Positions 35,362 to 43,723 of a stretch of 64,000 nt of DNA are shown piece by piece. The stretch covers positions 1 to 64,000 of the forward strand of contig CAWIHT010000016.1 in assembly GCA_963836085.1 (NCBI GenBank), in the 5' to 3' direction. Position 1 is the first letter of the stretch, and every line of letters begins with the position of its first letter. The position numbers and the translations under genes were made by a program. The notes beneath the pieces were generated by a model. It ran no database searches. It saw only the letters and a list, made by a program, of their open reading frames with translations, and was not told the DNA's origin. The stretch is from JAHEEL01 sp963836085. GTDB taxonomy: Bacteria > Actinomycetota > Acidimicrobiia > Spongiisociales > UBA5794.

Positions 35362-35931
35362 CTAGGTGGGTTGGCGGCCGACGACCATCTCGGCTGCTTC
35401 GCGAACCGACGGATTGCGATCCCTCGCCGCAGTTCGGATCGCCGGTTCCACGGCCGGATCATCGAACACGGTCAGCGCCACGACCGCACGGCGACGAACC
35501 TGGGGCGGAGCCTTTGCGACCAGGCCGAGCAGTGCGGGGAGCGCGGCATCATCACCGATCGCCCCGAGTGCTGCGACGGCCGCTTCACGACCGGAGCGGT
35601 CGCCGTCGCCGGTCGCGATCTCGACAAGCCACGGGACCGCCGATCCGGCCCGGAGTTCACCGTACGCCGTGGCAATCGACTCGATCACTCGCGGATCGTC
35701 ATCGGTTCGCGCTCGGTCCAGGTCCGGGATTGCGGCCTCTCCAGAGCCCCCGAGCGCTTCCGCAGCCATCGCTCGCGCTGCGCCGTCCTCGTCAACGGCG
35801 AGCCGACGGCTGACCGCCATGATCGACGCGTCGGTAAGGCCCGACGCAACGCACACCGAGATGGCGAGTCGGCGCACGTCGGCGTCCTCGTGTTCAAGGA
35901 ACGTGACCGGATCGTCGAGCAACCGAACCAA
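35362..35931 (-). CDS. HEAT-repeat protein
   Basis: A protein of at least 189 residues made almost wholly of HEAT/PBS-lyase-like helical repeats: about five units with the pattern of D..VR..A...L..(G/A), for example DEDGAARAMAAEALGGSG, DDPRVIESIATAYGEL and DRSGREAAVAALGAIGDD. Such repeats are protein-binding scaffolds. The start is uncertain: TTG at 35931 is used; the frame extends another 17 codons with no ATG/GTG/TTG before a stop. The upstream end overlaps the end of moaE, so translational coupling is possible. Function unknown. Confidence 0.65.
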   Translation of the reverse strand: MVRLLDDPVTFLEHEDADVRRLAISVCVASGLTDASIMAVSRRLAVDEDGAARAMAAEALGGSGEAAIPDLDRARTDDDPRVIESIATAYGELRAGSAVPWLVEIATGDGDRSGREAAVAALGAIGDDAALPALLGLVAKAPPQVRRRAVVALTVFDDPAVEPAIRTAARDRNPSVREAAEMVVGRQPT

Positions 35932-35959
35932 GGATTCGCGTTCGGCAGATCGTGCCGGG

Positions 35960-36415
35960 TCAGGAGTGATGGAGATCCTCCCTCACCCACTCGGCCCCGC
36001 CGGGCCAGTGCTCCTTCTTCCAAATCGGAGCCCGCGCCTTGACCTCGTCGATCAGGTAGCGCCCCGCAGGGAACGCGTCGCTGCGATGAGGCGACGACAC
36101 CGCCACGACGACCGAGATCTCGCCGACGCCCAACTCGCCCACCCGGTGGATCGCGGCGACCTTGATGACCGGCCAACGCTCACGAACCTCAGCGACGACC
36201 TCAGCAATCTTGTCGATGACCTGCTCGTCGTACGACTCGTACTCAAGATGAGTCACACCGGTCCTGCCGGGCGAGTGATCTCTCACCGTCCCCACGAACA
36301 ACACGACGGCGCCGGCGTCCGGCGCCGAAACAGCCGCGACGACGTCGGCCGGATCCACCGGATCGGCGGATACCGCAATGAGATCTGACTGCTCGGATAG
36401 GTGGTCTGAGGGCAT
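35960..36415 (-). CDS. moaE: Molybdopterin synthase catalytic subunit MoaE
   Basis: A 151-residue MoaE. It transfers sulfur to precursor Z to form molybdopterin, together with MoaD. Conserved parts: GAVVLFVGTVRDHSPGR near residue 35, LEYESYDEQV, VAAIHRVGELGVGE and KARAPIWKKEHW with the catalytic Lys region. The ATG at 36415 has GGAGG upstream. No moaD is next to it. The gene diverges from htrA, whose start codon lies only 12 bases away, inside the moaE ribosome-binding site. Confidence 0.92.
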   Translation of the reverse strand: MPSDHLSEQSDLIAVSADPVDPADVVAAVSAPDAGAVVLFVGTVRDHSPGRTGVTHLEYESYDEQVIDKIAEVVAEVRERWPVIKVAAIHRVGELGVGEISVVVAVSSPHRSDAFPAGRYLIDEVKARAPIWKKEHWPGGAEWVREDLHHS

Positions 36416-36420
36416 ACAAT
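36415..36420 (+). promoter_or_regulatory. -10 box (TACAAT) for a leaderless htrA-type gene
   Basis: TACAAT ends seven bases before the GTG at 36428. No ribosome-binding site precedes the GTG. The same bases overlap the moaE start codon and ribosome-binding site on the other strand. Confidence 0.5.
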
Positions 36421-36427
36421 CGCCTCC

Positions 36428-37753
36428 GTGGACGACACTACTCATGGAAGCACACCATCGGTGCCTGAGCCCGATCCTTCTGACGAGCTCTACCCACCGT
36501 ATGTGGCGTATGTGAGGCCCTGGAGTTCGGAGACCGGCCCCACGACGCGGCCGACTCCTCCTCCGCCACGGGCGCCGGAGCCGAAACAGCGCGGCCGTTT
36601 CTCGACCGGGGTTATCGCGTTCCTCGCCGCCGTTCTCGGGGCCTTCGCCGTCGTCGCTCTCCTGGCCATCCTCGGCGTATTCGAGGACGAGCCGATCGAG
36701 ACGGCTGCGCCGGCGCCACCGGCCGCCGACACGACCATCGTCCGCGAGGTCACGACCGAGATCGTCACCGCCCCGACGGCCCCCGGTGTACCGGAAGCCG
36801 TCGCCATCAAGGTGGTGCCTTCCGTCGTCACTGTTGAAGTCGGCGACCTCGACGGCGACACTCTCACCCTCAACGGCTCCGGATCTGGCGTGATTCTCAG
36901 AGACGGCTACATCGCAACAAATCACCACGTGATCGAAGACGCATCGTTCAGTCGCGTCGTCCTCGAGGACGGCCGAACGTACGACGCCGAGATCGTTGGG
37001 TCCGATGCCTACACCGACCTTGCGGTGTTGAGAGTCGACATCGACGGCCTCCAGCCGATCGAGTTCGGTTCCACGGAAGACCTGGCGATCGGCCAGATGG
37101 CGATCGCCGTCGGCAACCCCCTCGGCCAGGATGGCGGGGTCTCCCTCACCGTCGGCGTCGTTTCGGCACTCTCCAGGACCGTCGATTTCGGCGACCAGAG
37201 CGCCCTCTACGGCATGCTTCAGACCGACGCACCAATTACCTCCGGATCGAGCGGTGGGGCGCTCGTCGACGAAAGTGGACAGCTGATCGGGATCACCGCA
37301 GCCATCGGTGTCAGCCAGGCGGGCGCCGAAGGCATCGGATACGCCATCCCGGTCGAACTCGTCGAGCGAATCACCAATGAGATCATCGAGACCGGGTCTG
37401 CGAAACACCCGTTCATCGGCATCTACGGCACCGACTATGTCGTCACGGCTGATGATGGTGCACTCACCCCGAGCGGCGCTGAGATCGCCGAACTCATTGA
37501 GAGTGCTTCGCCCGCCGGCGACGCTGGGTTCCTGCCAGGAGATGCGATCGTCGAGGTTGCGGGCGCCGAGATTCGAACCATGGAGGATCTGGTTGTCGCG
37601 CTGCGGCTCTACCACGTCGGCGACGAGGTCCTCGTCACGGTGACGCGCGACGAGTCACCAATCACCGCCACCGTGCTCTTGATCGAGCGCCCGGACGACC
37701 CGCCACCTCTGTCGAACGCAGAGGAGTTCGAAGAGGCTCCCGGTGACGAGTGA
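36428..37753 (+). CDS. HtrA/DegP-family serine protease with PDZ
   Basis: A 441-residue membrane-anchored S1C protease. A Pro-rich cytoplasmic tail (1-58) leads to a transmembrane helix at about 60-83. The trypsin-like domain has the triad His167 (TNHHV), Asp197 (YTDLAV) and Ser275 (GSSGGA), and NPLG at the oxyanion region. A single PDZ domain follows from about 330 to 430. The extracytoplasmic protease should handle misfolded envelope proteins. It ends overlapping the next gene by 11 bases. Confidence 0.92.
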   Translation: MDDTTHGSTPSVPEPDPSDELYPPYVAYVRPWSSETGPTTRPTPPPPRAPEPKQRGRFSTGVIAFLAAVLGAFAVVALLAILGVFEDEPIETAAPAPPAADTTIVREVTTEIVTAPTAPGVPEAVAIKVVPSVVTVEVGDLDGDTLTLNGSGSGVILRDGYIATNHHVIEDASFSRVVLEDGRTYDAEIVGSDAYTDLAVLRVDIDGLQPIEFGSTEDLAIGQMAIAVGNPLGQDGGVSLTVGVVSALSRTVDFGDQSALYGMLQTDAPITSGSSGGALVDESGQLIGITAAIGVSQAGAEGIGYAIPVELVERITNEIIETGSAKHPFIGIYGTDYVVTADDGALTPSGAEIAELIESASPAGDAGFLPGDAIVEVAGAEIRTMEDLVVALRLYHVGDEVLVTVTRDESPITATVLLIERPDDPPPLSNAEEFEEAPGDE

Positions 37754-38888
37754 CCTCCCCTTCAGCGGCGACGGCGACGATCTATTCGCCCAACTATTCC
37801 GCATGTTCCAGTCGTCGGGTCCCGTCAACTGGAACCTGGCCAAGGAACTGACAAAGAACCTCGCAGGCGAACGCCAGCCGATCGAGCCCAACATCGCCGA
37901 GGAGTACCGCGAACTCGGACATGTGGCCGAACTGCGGATCCAGGCGACCGCAGATCTCCCTGCGCCATCGCCCGGCGATCTCAACCCGACCGACCGGACC
38001 ACGTGGGCACTCGAGAACATCCAGACGTTCCGCATCCTTGTCGAACCATTGTCGGACAAGCTTTCCGGCGGCTTTGCCGGACTCCCGGGCGCTGAGTCCC
38101 TCGGCCAGATGGGAGCAATGCTCCAGCCGCTCGGGCCGGCACTGCTCGGAATGCAGGCGGGGACGATGGTGGGATTCATGTCTCACCGAGTTCTCGGTCA
38201 GTTCGACACCGGGATCCCGGCCGTCGACCACGAACAGCCGTATCTCGTGGTTCCCAACGTCGAAGCCTTTGCCTTCGAAGCCGAGGTCGACGCCCGTCAG
38301 GTACGCCTCTGGGCCACGCTTCACGAAATGGTCTTCCAGCGACTGATGGAGATCGAGTGGCTCAGGGGTCATTTCGTTTCGTTGGTAGACGCCTTCTACG
38401 AGACGGTCGAGTTCGACGTCTCCGACCTTGTGGGCCAGATGGGGGCGCTCGAGGACCCGGACCGCATCCGCGATCTCCTCGGCGAGGACGGGGCCTCCAC
38501 CCCGGCGCTCCTGAAGGGCTCGGCCGATCCGGTGCGACTGGCCGCGATCCAGTCGTGCACGGCGTTCATCGAAGGCTACGGCGACTTCCTGGTCCGGAAA
38601 GCCGGCTCAGACCTCCTCCCCGACCTCGAACGCATCGAGAGCGCCAACGCCCGCCGCCGGTCAGAGCCGGACCAAGCGGAGCAGTATCTCCAACAGATCG
38701 CCGGCCTCGAACTCCAACGCCACCGGGCCGCCGACGCGGCCGAATTCTGCCGGGAGGTCGAGCAGCGCTGGGGAGAGCCAGCACTCGACCGCGTCTGGGA
38801 GCAACCCGACAATCTCCCAACCGTCGACGAATTCACCGACCCCGTCGGCTGGGCCGCCCGAGTGATGATGGATCAGTTCGAACTCTGA
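37743..38888 (+). CDS. Zincin-2 family protein with degenerate active site
   Basis: A 381-residue protein of the actinobacterial zinc-dependent metalloprotease / putative hydrolase family (PF10103-type). Family features: AEELGHVAELR-like region near 55-65, GMQAGTMVGFMSHRVLGQFD near 137-155 and VPNVEAFAFEAEVDARQVRLW near 170-190. The zinc motif would be HExxH after this; here it is LHEMVF (His194, Glu195, then Phe198), so the second His ligand is missing. It may therefore be a pseudoenzyme. It overlaps the htrA stop by 11 bases, so the two are translationally coupled. Confidence 0.8.
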   Translation: MTSDLPFSGDGDDLFAQLFRMFQSSGPVNWNLAKELTKNLAGERQPIEPNIAEEYRELGHVAELRIQATADLPAPSPGDLNPTDRTTWALENIQTFRILVEPLSDKLSGGFAGLPGAESLGQMGAMLQPLGPALLGMQAGTMVGFMSHRVLGQFDTGIPAVDHEQPYLVVPNVEAFAFEAEVDARQVRLWATLHEMVFQRLMEIEWLRGHFVSLVDAFYETVEFDVSDLVGQMGALEDPDRIRDLLGEDGASTPALLKGSADPVRLAAIQSCTAFIEGYGDFLVRKAGSDLLPDLERIESANARRRSEPDQAEQYLQQIAGLELQRHRAADAAEFCREVEQRWGEPALDRVWEQPDNLPTVDEFTDPVGWAARVMMDQFEL

Positions 38889-38963
38889 ATCGCCAGTCAC
38901 CAGTCGCCGGTAGCTCGTCGTTGTCCCGCTAGATTCTCGACGAACTCACCAAGGAGACTCCTC

Positions 38964-39428
38964 ATGGCTGTGCAGGTCGGTTCGACTCCGAACTCGTTCT
39001 CGCTTCCGGACCAGGACAAGAACGCCGTCACACTCGATGACCTCAAAGGCAGGAAGAGCCTGATCGTCTTCATCCCGTTCCCGTTCACCGGCTACTGCGA
39101 TGGCGAGGCCTGCGCGATCCGCGATCAGCTTGCCGCGCTCAACGACCTCGACGCGAACGTCGTCGTGATCACCTGTCACGCCGTGCCCGTCGCGAAGAAG
39201 TGGTCGGAAGAGAACGCTTTCACATTCCCGGTCCTCTCGGACTACTGGCCGCACGGCCTCGTGGCAACGCAATTCGGTGCCTTCAACATGGATGTCGGTG
39301 CCTCCAACCGCATGAGCTTCGTGCTTGACGCCGACGGCGTGGTGCGTACGATCATCGACAGCGGGTCGCTTGGGACGCCACGCGAGTTCGAGGAGTACGT
39401 CGCCGCTCTCGGCGAGATCGACGAGTAG
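38964..39428 (+). CDS. Peroxiredoxin (AhpE-like)
   Basis: A 154-residue thioredoxin-fold peroxiredoxin. The peroxidatic site PFPFTGYC has Thr42 and Cys45, with a second Cys50 five residues later (CDGEAC); that pair is too close for a normal 2-Cys partner but could form an intramolecular disulfide. An Arg for the active site is likely Arg in NRMSF. AAGGAG precedes the ATG. It reduces peroxides with a thiol donor. The next gene starts ten bases downstream. Confidence 0.88.
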   Translation: MAVQVGSTPNSFSLPDQDKNAVTLDDLKGRKSLIVFIPFPFTGYCDGEACAIRDQLAALNDLDANVVVITCHAVPVAKKWSEENAFTFPVLSDYWPHGLVATQFGAFNMDVGASNRMSFVLDADGVVRTIIDSGSLGTPREFEEYVAALGEIDE

Positions 39429-39438
39429 GAGGATTGGC

Positions 39439-40383
39439 GTGGCAGAGGCGGTCGACGAACCCCAACCGAAGACGGGCCGTGCCCGCACCATCGCGGCCGT
39501 AGCCGTGACGGTGCTCGCGGTACTCCTCGCAGCGTTGGCCGTTGACGCCTTCTGGCTCCATGACCGCATCTTCAACACGGAGCACTTCGTCGAATCGCTC
39601 GCACCCCTCCCACAAGATCCGGCCGTCTCGACGGCGATCGCCACGAAGACCGTCGAAGTACTCGGATCCAACAGCACCGCCGAGTCGAAAGTCGCCGAGG
39701 TGCTCCCCGACCGGCTTGCATTCCTCGCTCCAAACGTCATGGGCCTCGTCGAAGAGCGGGTCTTCGACGCGACACAGCGGCTCGTTGCCTCGGATGCATT
39801 CGCTTCGGTATGGACCAAGGGACTCGAGGTGTTGCACTCGCGAATCATCGGCATCCTTGACGGCGACCCGTCACAGCCGACCGAGGGCGGTATCGGGATT
39901 GACCTCGGAGGGACCGCCAGACTCGTACAGGCTGAGCTCGAAGCGCGCGGCATCGACCTGTTCGCCGATATCGAGACCGACGTGGGCGAGATCGTCTTCA
40001 TCCAAGCCGAAATGCTCGCCGGGCCCCGAGAGATCGTGGACGTCTTCCAGACCGGTGTCTGGGTACTCCCCATCGTGGCGTTGCTGGTTCTCGGCCTCGC
40101 GGTTCTCATCGACAACGACCGCCTCCGCCCGGTTCAGTTCTTCGGGTTCGGCCTGGCGATCGCTGTGCTGGTGAGCCTGGCCGCTATCCGCATATTCGCG
40201 AGCTATGCCGGCGGGAAGGTCGAGAACGAGGTCTACCGGGAAGGGGCGGCCGCCGTCTGGGATGCCCTTCTCAACGGCTACCTGCTCCTGAGTGCGATCG
40301 TTGGCCTGGGAGCCTTCGCGATCGGACTCGGCGCGTGGTGGTTCCGTCGCCCCGACCCCGACGCGGAGACGGTCGAGGCATAG
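39439..40383 (+). CDS. Conserved actinobacterial membrane protein
   Basis: A 314-residue protein. The GTG at 39439 has AGGAGG upstream. One transmembrane helix at about 17-38 (IAAVAVTVLAVLLAALAVDA), then an extracytoplasmic domain of about 180 residues with FNTEHFVESLAPLPQDPAV, and two to three transmembrane helices near the C-terminus (VWVLPIVALLVLGLAVLI; YLLLSAIVGLGAFAIGLG). This layout occurs in several actinobacterial proteins with a Trp/Thr-Glu-Phe/Leu-type domain of no known function. It follows the peroxiredoxin gene by ten bases. Function not assignable. Confidence 0.65.
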   Translation: MAEAVDEPQPKTGRARTIAAVAVTVLAVLLAALAVDAFWLHDRIFNTEHFVESLAPLPQDPAVSTAIATKTVEVLGSNSTAESKVAEVLPDRLAFLAPNVMGLVEERVFDATQRLVASDAFASVWTKGLEVLHSRIIGILDGDPSQPTEGGIGIDLGGTARLVQAELEARGIDLFADIETDVGEIVFIQAEMLAGPREIVDVFQTGVWVLPIVALLVLGLAVLIDNDRLRPVQFFGFGLAIAVLVSLAAIRIFASYAGGKVENEVYREGAAAVWDALLNGYLLLSAIVGLGAFAIGLGAWWFRRPDPDAETVEA

Positions 40384-40417
40384 CGATCGCGAAGGCCTCG
40401 ACTACGGCCGGTGCCTT

Positions 40418-41098
40418 CTAGGCGTCCAGTCGATACCCAACGCCGCGCACCGTCTCGATTCGCGGCGCACCGTCGACCTGCTCGAGCTTGCGGCGCAGCC
40501 GACGGATGTGCTGGTCGAGCGTCTTGGAATCGGTCCATGTGATGCCCCAAATATCATCGAGGAGCTGCCCACGAGGCACGATCCGTCCGCGCTCGACCAT
40601 CAGAGCCTCCAGGACCTCGAACTCCCTACGGGGAAGGTCGAACACCAACTCTCCGGAACGAAGCTGATAGCGCCCCTGGTCGAGCTCGATGCTGCCGGCT
40701 CGCACGATGCGTTCGCTCGTTCCACGCGTCTCGCTGTCAGCAACCGATCGCCGCAGCGTGGCGTGGACGCGGGCGAGAAGCTCACGGATCGAATACGGTT
40801 TCGCAAGGTAGTCATCGGCTCCCAGCTCGAGCGCTGTCACGATGTCCGACTCGGCGTCCTTGGCTGAGAGAACGATCACCGGAGTATTCGCCTCAGTCCG
40901 GATTCTGCGGAGCACATCGAGCCCCGACATCTCCGGCAACATGAGGTCGAGCAGCACAATATCGGGAGCATCCTCGAGGAACGACATGAGTCCCGCTCGA
41001 CCGTCCATGGCAGCCGATACCTCGAAGCCCTCACGCTCGAGGGCGACGGACAGGGCGTCCACATAGGCCGGCTCATCCTCGACAACTAGAACGCGCAT
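40418..41098 (-). CDS. OmpR-family response regulator, RegX3/PhoP-like
   Basis: A 226-residue two-domain regulator. The receiver has the phospho-acceptor Asp51 in LLDLMLP and Lys100 in LAKPYS; the C-terminal winged helix (about 130-226) has FEVLEALM and RRKLEQ and ends VRGVGYRLDA. It follows the sensor kinase gene by four bases. Opposite pstS and close to a PHO-box-like repeat, it is probably the phosphate regulator (RegX3/PhoP equivalent); it would bind the direct repeat upstream of pstS. Confidence 0.85.
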   Translation of the reverse strand: MRVLVVEDEPAYVDALSVALEREGFEVSAAMDGRAGLMSFLEDAPDIVLLDLMLPEMSGLDVLRRIRTEANTPVIVLSAKDAESDIVTALELGADDYLAKPYSIRELLARVHATLRRSVADSETRGTSERIVRAGSIELDQGRYQLRSGELVFDLPRREFEVLEALMVERGRIVPRGQLLDDIWGITWTDSKTLDQHIRRLRRKLEQVDGAPRIETVRGVGYRLDA

Positions 41099-41102
41099 GC
41101 TC

Positions 41103-42311
41103 TCAACTCCTCGAGGAAGGCAGACATAGCGTGAACGTGCTGCCTTCCGCCGGTACGGACTCGACCGAAACCGAACCTCCGTGTGCCTCGGCCACGTTCC
41201 TCACGATCGACAGCCCGAGACCGGTGCCCCCGGACAATCTCCCGCGGCCCGATTGGACACGATAGAACCGCTCAAAGATCCGATCGACGTGTTCCATCGA
41301 GATACCGCTGCCGCGGTCCGAAACCGCAATCGTCACCTGGTCATCGTCGCAGCGTACCGACACCGACACCGCTGCGTCTTCGCCGCTCGGCGAGTATTTG
41401 ATGGCGTTCTCGAGGAGATTCACGACGGCCGACGTCAGCTGCTCCATGTTGCCAATGACAACGGCTGAGCAGTCCGCTCCTTCGAGGTCGACGTTGACGC
41501 CGGCTTCGGCCGCGACAACCGAGACACGTGACGTCGCCTCGTCAATCACATCACCGACCTTGACGGAATCGAACGGCGTCTCCAACGATTCGATATCGGC
41601 AAGCGTGACGATGTCGTCCACGACGCTTGCCATACGGTTCGCCTCCGAGATCAACCGCCCGACGAGCCTCCTCCTTGTTTCGGGATCGTCGGTGTCACCC
41701 AGCGTCTCCGCCAAGATCGCGAGCGCACCCAACGGCGTCTTCATCTCATGTCCCGCATTCGTCAGGAAGTCTCGTCGCATCGCCTCCACGCGGCGCCTGC
41801 CAGAGAGGTCCCTGACGTACACCGCCGCGGCATGGCCCCACGTCGCCCCACTCGGCAATGGCACCGCACGGAGCCGCATGAATCGACGCACCGGCGTGTG
41901 GACATCGAACTCCCACTGCTCCGGGTTGCCCGAGCTCGTGACCCGCTGGATGAGCTGGTTCAGCCGATTGCGCGCGGTGGCGTCACCGATCTTCCCCTCG
42001 AGGACACGGCGTCCGACGGCATTGGCGTACGCAATCGTGCCTCGCTCGTCGGCAATGATGACGCCGAGATCGGTCGACTCGACAACGGCCCGGAACCGGG
42101 CGGCTTCGGTCTGTGACGCTGCCAGATCCTCGCGGAGGCGACGCGCAGCGCGCGGAAGGCCGACCGCCTCGGCCGCATGTGCTGAGGGGCCCATGATCTC
42201 CAGCGCCGCGTTCACCTCGCGCTCCAGCTCGCGACGCCGGTGGTTCGCCCAAACGGCAGCCACAACGGCAGCCACGAAGCCGGCAGCAAGGATCGCAAGT
42301 AGGGGGCTCAC
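41103..42311 (-). CDS. Sensor histidine kinase, SenX3/PhoR-like
   Basis: A 402-residue sensor kinase. One N-terminal transmembrane helix (about 4-22) and little periplasmic domain, a PAS region (75-170), then HisKA with the phospho-His188 in NAGHEMKTPLG and a HATPase domain with NLLENAIKYS and GSGISMEHVD. Short, single-span layout matches SenX3, which works with PhoU and the Pst system. Start is GTG at 42311, eight bases after TATAGT. It diverges from pstS. Confidence 0.88.
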   Translation of the reverse strand: MSPLLAILAAGFVAAVVAAVWANHRRRELEREVNAALEIMGPSAHAAEAVGLPRAARRLREDLAASQTEAARFRAVVESTDLGVIIADERGTIAYANAVGRRVLEGKIGDATARNRLNQLIQRVTSSGNPEQWEFDVHTPVRRFMRLRAVPLPSGATWGHAAAVYVRDLSGRRRVEAMRRDFLTNAGHEMKTPLGALAILAETLGDTDDPETRRRLVGRLISEANRMASVVDDIVTLADIESLETPFDSVKVGDVIDEATSRVSVVAAEAGVNVDLEGADCSAVVIGNMEQLTSAVVNLLENAIKYSPSGEDAAVSVSVRCDDDQVTIAVSDRGSGISMEHVDRIFERFYRVQSGRGRLSGGTGLGLSIVRNVAEAHGGSVSVESVPAEGSTFTLCLPSSRS

Positions 42312-42319
42312 GGCGCGTG

Positions 42320-42325
42320 ACTATA
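42320..42325 (-). promoter_or_regulatory. -10 box (TATAGT) of the kinase gene
   Basis: On the minus strand TATAGT lies eight bases before the GTG at 42311, without a ribosome-binding site between. It matches the -10 consensus well. Confidence 0.5.
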
Positions 42326-42384
42326 CGGCCTCGGGCACCGATCCGGACACCCGCGGATCGCAGTCCACACGGTCGCCGTAGGAA

Positions 42385-42406
42385 TTCACCTTGCGTTCAC
42401 ATCAAG
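42385..42406 (+). promoter_or_regulatory. PHO-box-like direct repeat before pstS
   Basis: TTCACCTTGCG is followed directly by TTCACATCAAG: two 11-base units beginning TTCAC, matching the spacing of actinobacterial PHO boxes bound by PhoP/RegX3-type regulators. It lies about 105 bases before pstS in the 199-base gap. Confidence 0.65.
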
Positions 42407-42510
42407 GCCGCCTGGCCTTCAAGGCGATTCCGTAGCCTGCCGCCCGATGATCGAAGCAGCTGCTCGACGCACGTCGTCGTCAGCGCACTCGTACAGAAGG
42501 AGAACCATCC

Positions 42511-43593
42511 ATGAAACGAACCATGTTCATGATCGCGGCGCTCGTCGCTCTTGCGCTCGTCGCTGCGGCGTGTAGCAGCACCGGCGACGACACAACGACT
42601 ACGACCGCAGCCGCAGCAGCGGACGAAACCACGACCACCGCGGCCTCCGGCGGCGGGGACACCTCACCATGGGGCCTCCCGATCATCGACCCCCTCGACG
42701 TGCCCGCGGGCGATATCGCCATTGCCGGCTCGTCGACGGTGTTCCCACTGTCGGTCGCAATCCTCGACCAGTGGCAGGACGAAGGCGGTCCGGAGTACGC
42801 AATCGATTCGATCGGCTCCGGTGGCGGTTTCGAGCGGTTCTGTGTCGAGGGTGCATCGGACATCTCTAATGCCAGCCGAGCGATCAAGGACGAGGAGATC
42901 GTCTCCTGCGGCGAACTCGATCCGGCTCGATTCCCCATTGAGATCCGCGTCGGCACAGACGCACTCTCGCTGGTGCTCAGCAAGGGTAACTACTTCGCCC
43001 AGGAGCTAACGCTCGAGGAAGTCGCCGCCGTGTACTCGGCTCCGGCAGGCGCAACGTGGGATTCGATCAACCCTGCCTTCCCTGCCCACCCGATCCAAGC
43101 GTTCTCGCCGGGTGCCGACTCGGGTACGTTCGATTACTTCAACGAGGTCGTCTTCGAAGAGGCCGAACCGTCACCGATCCTGGAATCCGGTGTCGTCGAG
43201 ATCGTCGGCGAAGATGACAACCTCACCGTGCGTGGCGTCGCCGACGATGGATGCACCGAGGGCGACCTGAACTCGACGTGCGCCATCGGCTACTTCGGAT
43301 ACGCCTACTACCAGGAGAACTCCGACACACTCGAAGTTGTCGCCGTCGACGCCGGCGACGGCCCCGTGGCACCCAGCATCGACACGGTCAACGACAACTC
43401 ATACCCGATCTCCCGCCCGTTGTACATGTACACCGACGAAACCGTCATCGTGGCCAAGCCACAGGTGGCCGATTTCGTCGCCTACTACTTGAACAACGTG
43501 AACGACCTGATCGGCGAAGTCGGGTACTTCCCGGCACCGGATGCAGCACTCCAGCAGGCAGCCGATGCCATCAGGGCTGCAGCAGGCTGGTAG
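42511..43593 (+). CDS. pstS: Phosphate ABC transporter substrate-binding lipoprotein
   Basis: A 360-residue phosphate-binding protein. The signal ends with lipid Cys21; a Thr/Ala/Glu linker runs to about residue 55. Phosphate ligands lie in AIAGSSTVFPL near residue 70 and ADSGTFDYF near 210, with IGSGGGFERF and SDISNASR between. AAGGAG precedes the ATG. First gene of the pst operon, behind a PHO-box-like repeat and opposite the two-component genes. Confidence 0.93.
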   Translation: MKRTMFMIAALVALALVAAACSSTGDDTTTTTAAAAADETTTTAASGGGDTSPWGLPIIDPLDVPAGDIAIAGSSTVFPLSVAILDQWQDEGGPEYAIDSIGSGGGFERFCVEGASDISNASRAIKDEEIVSCGELDPARFPIEIRVGTDALSLVLSKGNYFAQELTLEEVAAVYSAPAGATWDSINPAFPAHPIQAFSPGADSGTFDYFNEVVFEEAEPSPILESGVVEIVGEDDNLTVRGVADDGCTEGDLNSTCAIGYFGYAYYQENSDTLEVVAVDAGDGPVAPSIDTVNDNSYPISRPLYMYTDETVIVAKPQVADFVAYYLNNVNDLIGEVGYFPAPDAALQQAADAIRAAAGW

Positions 43594-43643
43594 AAGGTAT
43601 CCCCCGTGCGGTTCGACCCCGGTCACCGCATGAATCTACGATG

Positions 43644-43681
43644 GATGGCTCCCGGTCGGTCTCCGCCGACCGGGAGCCATC
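43644..43681 (+). terminator. Strong hairpin between pstS and pstC
   Basis: GATGGCTCCCGGTCGG pairs perfectly with CCGACCGGGAGCCATC around a six-base loop. It lies 50 bases after pstS and 42 bases before pstC, with no U tract. It probably limits read-through or protects the pstS end of the mRNA, giving more PstS than permease. Confidence 0.7.
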
Positions 43682-43723
43682 TCCGGTAGCCGAAAGACGC
43701 TCGACGCCGAAACCGAAGGCCAC

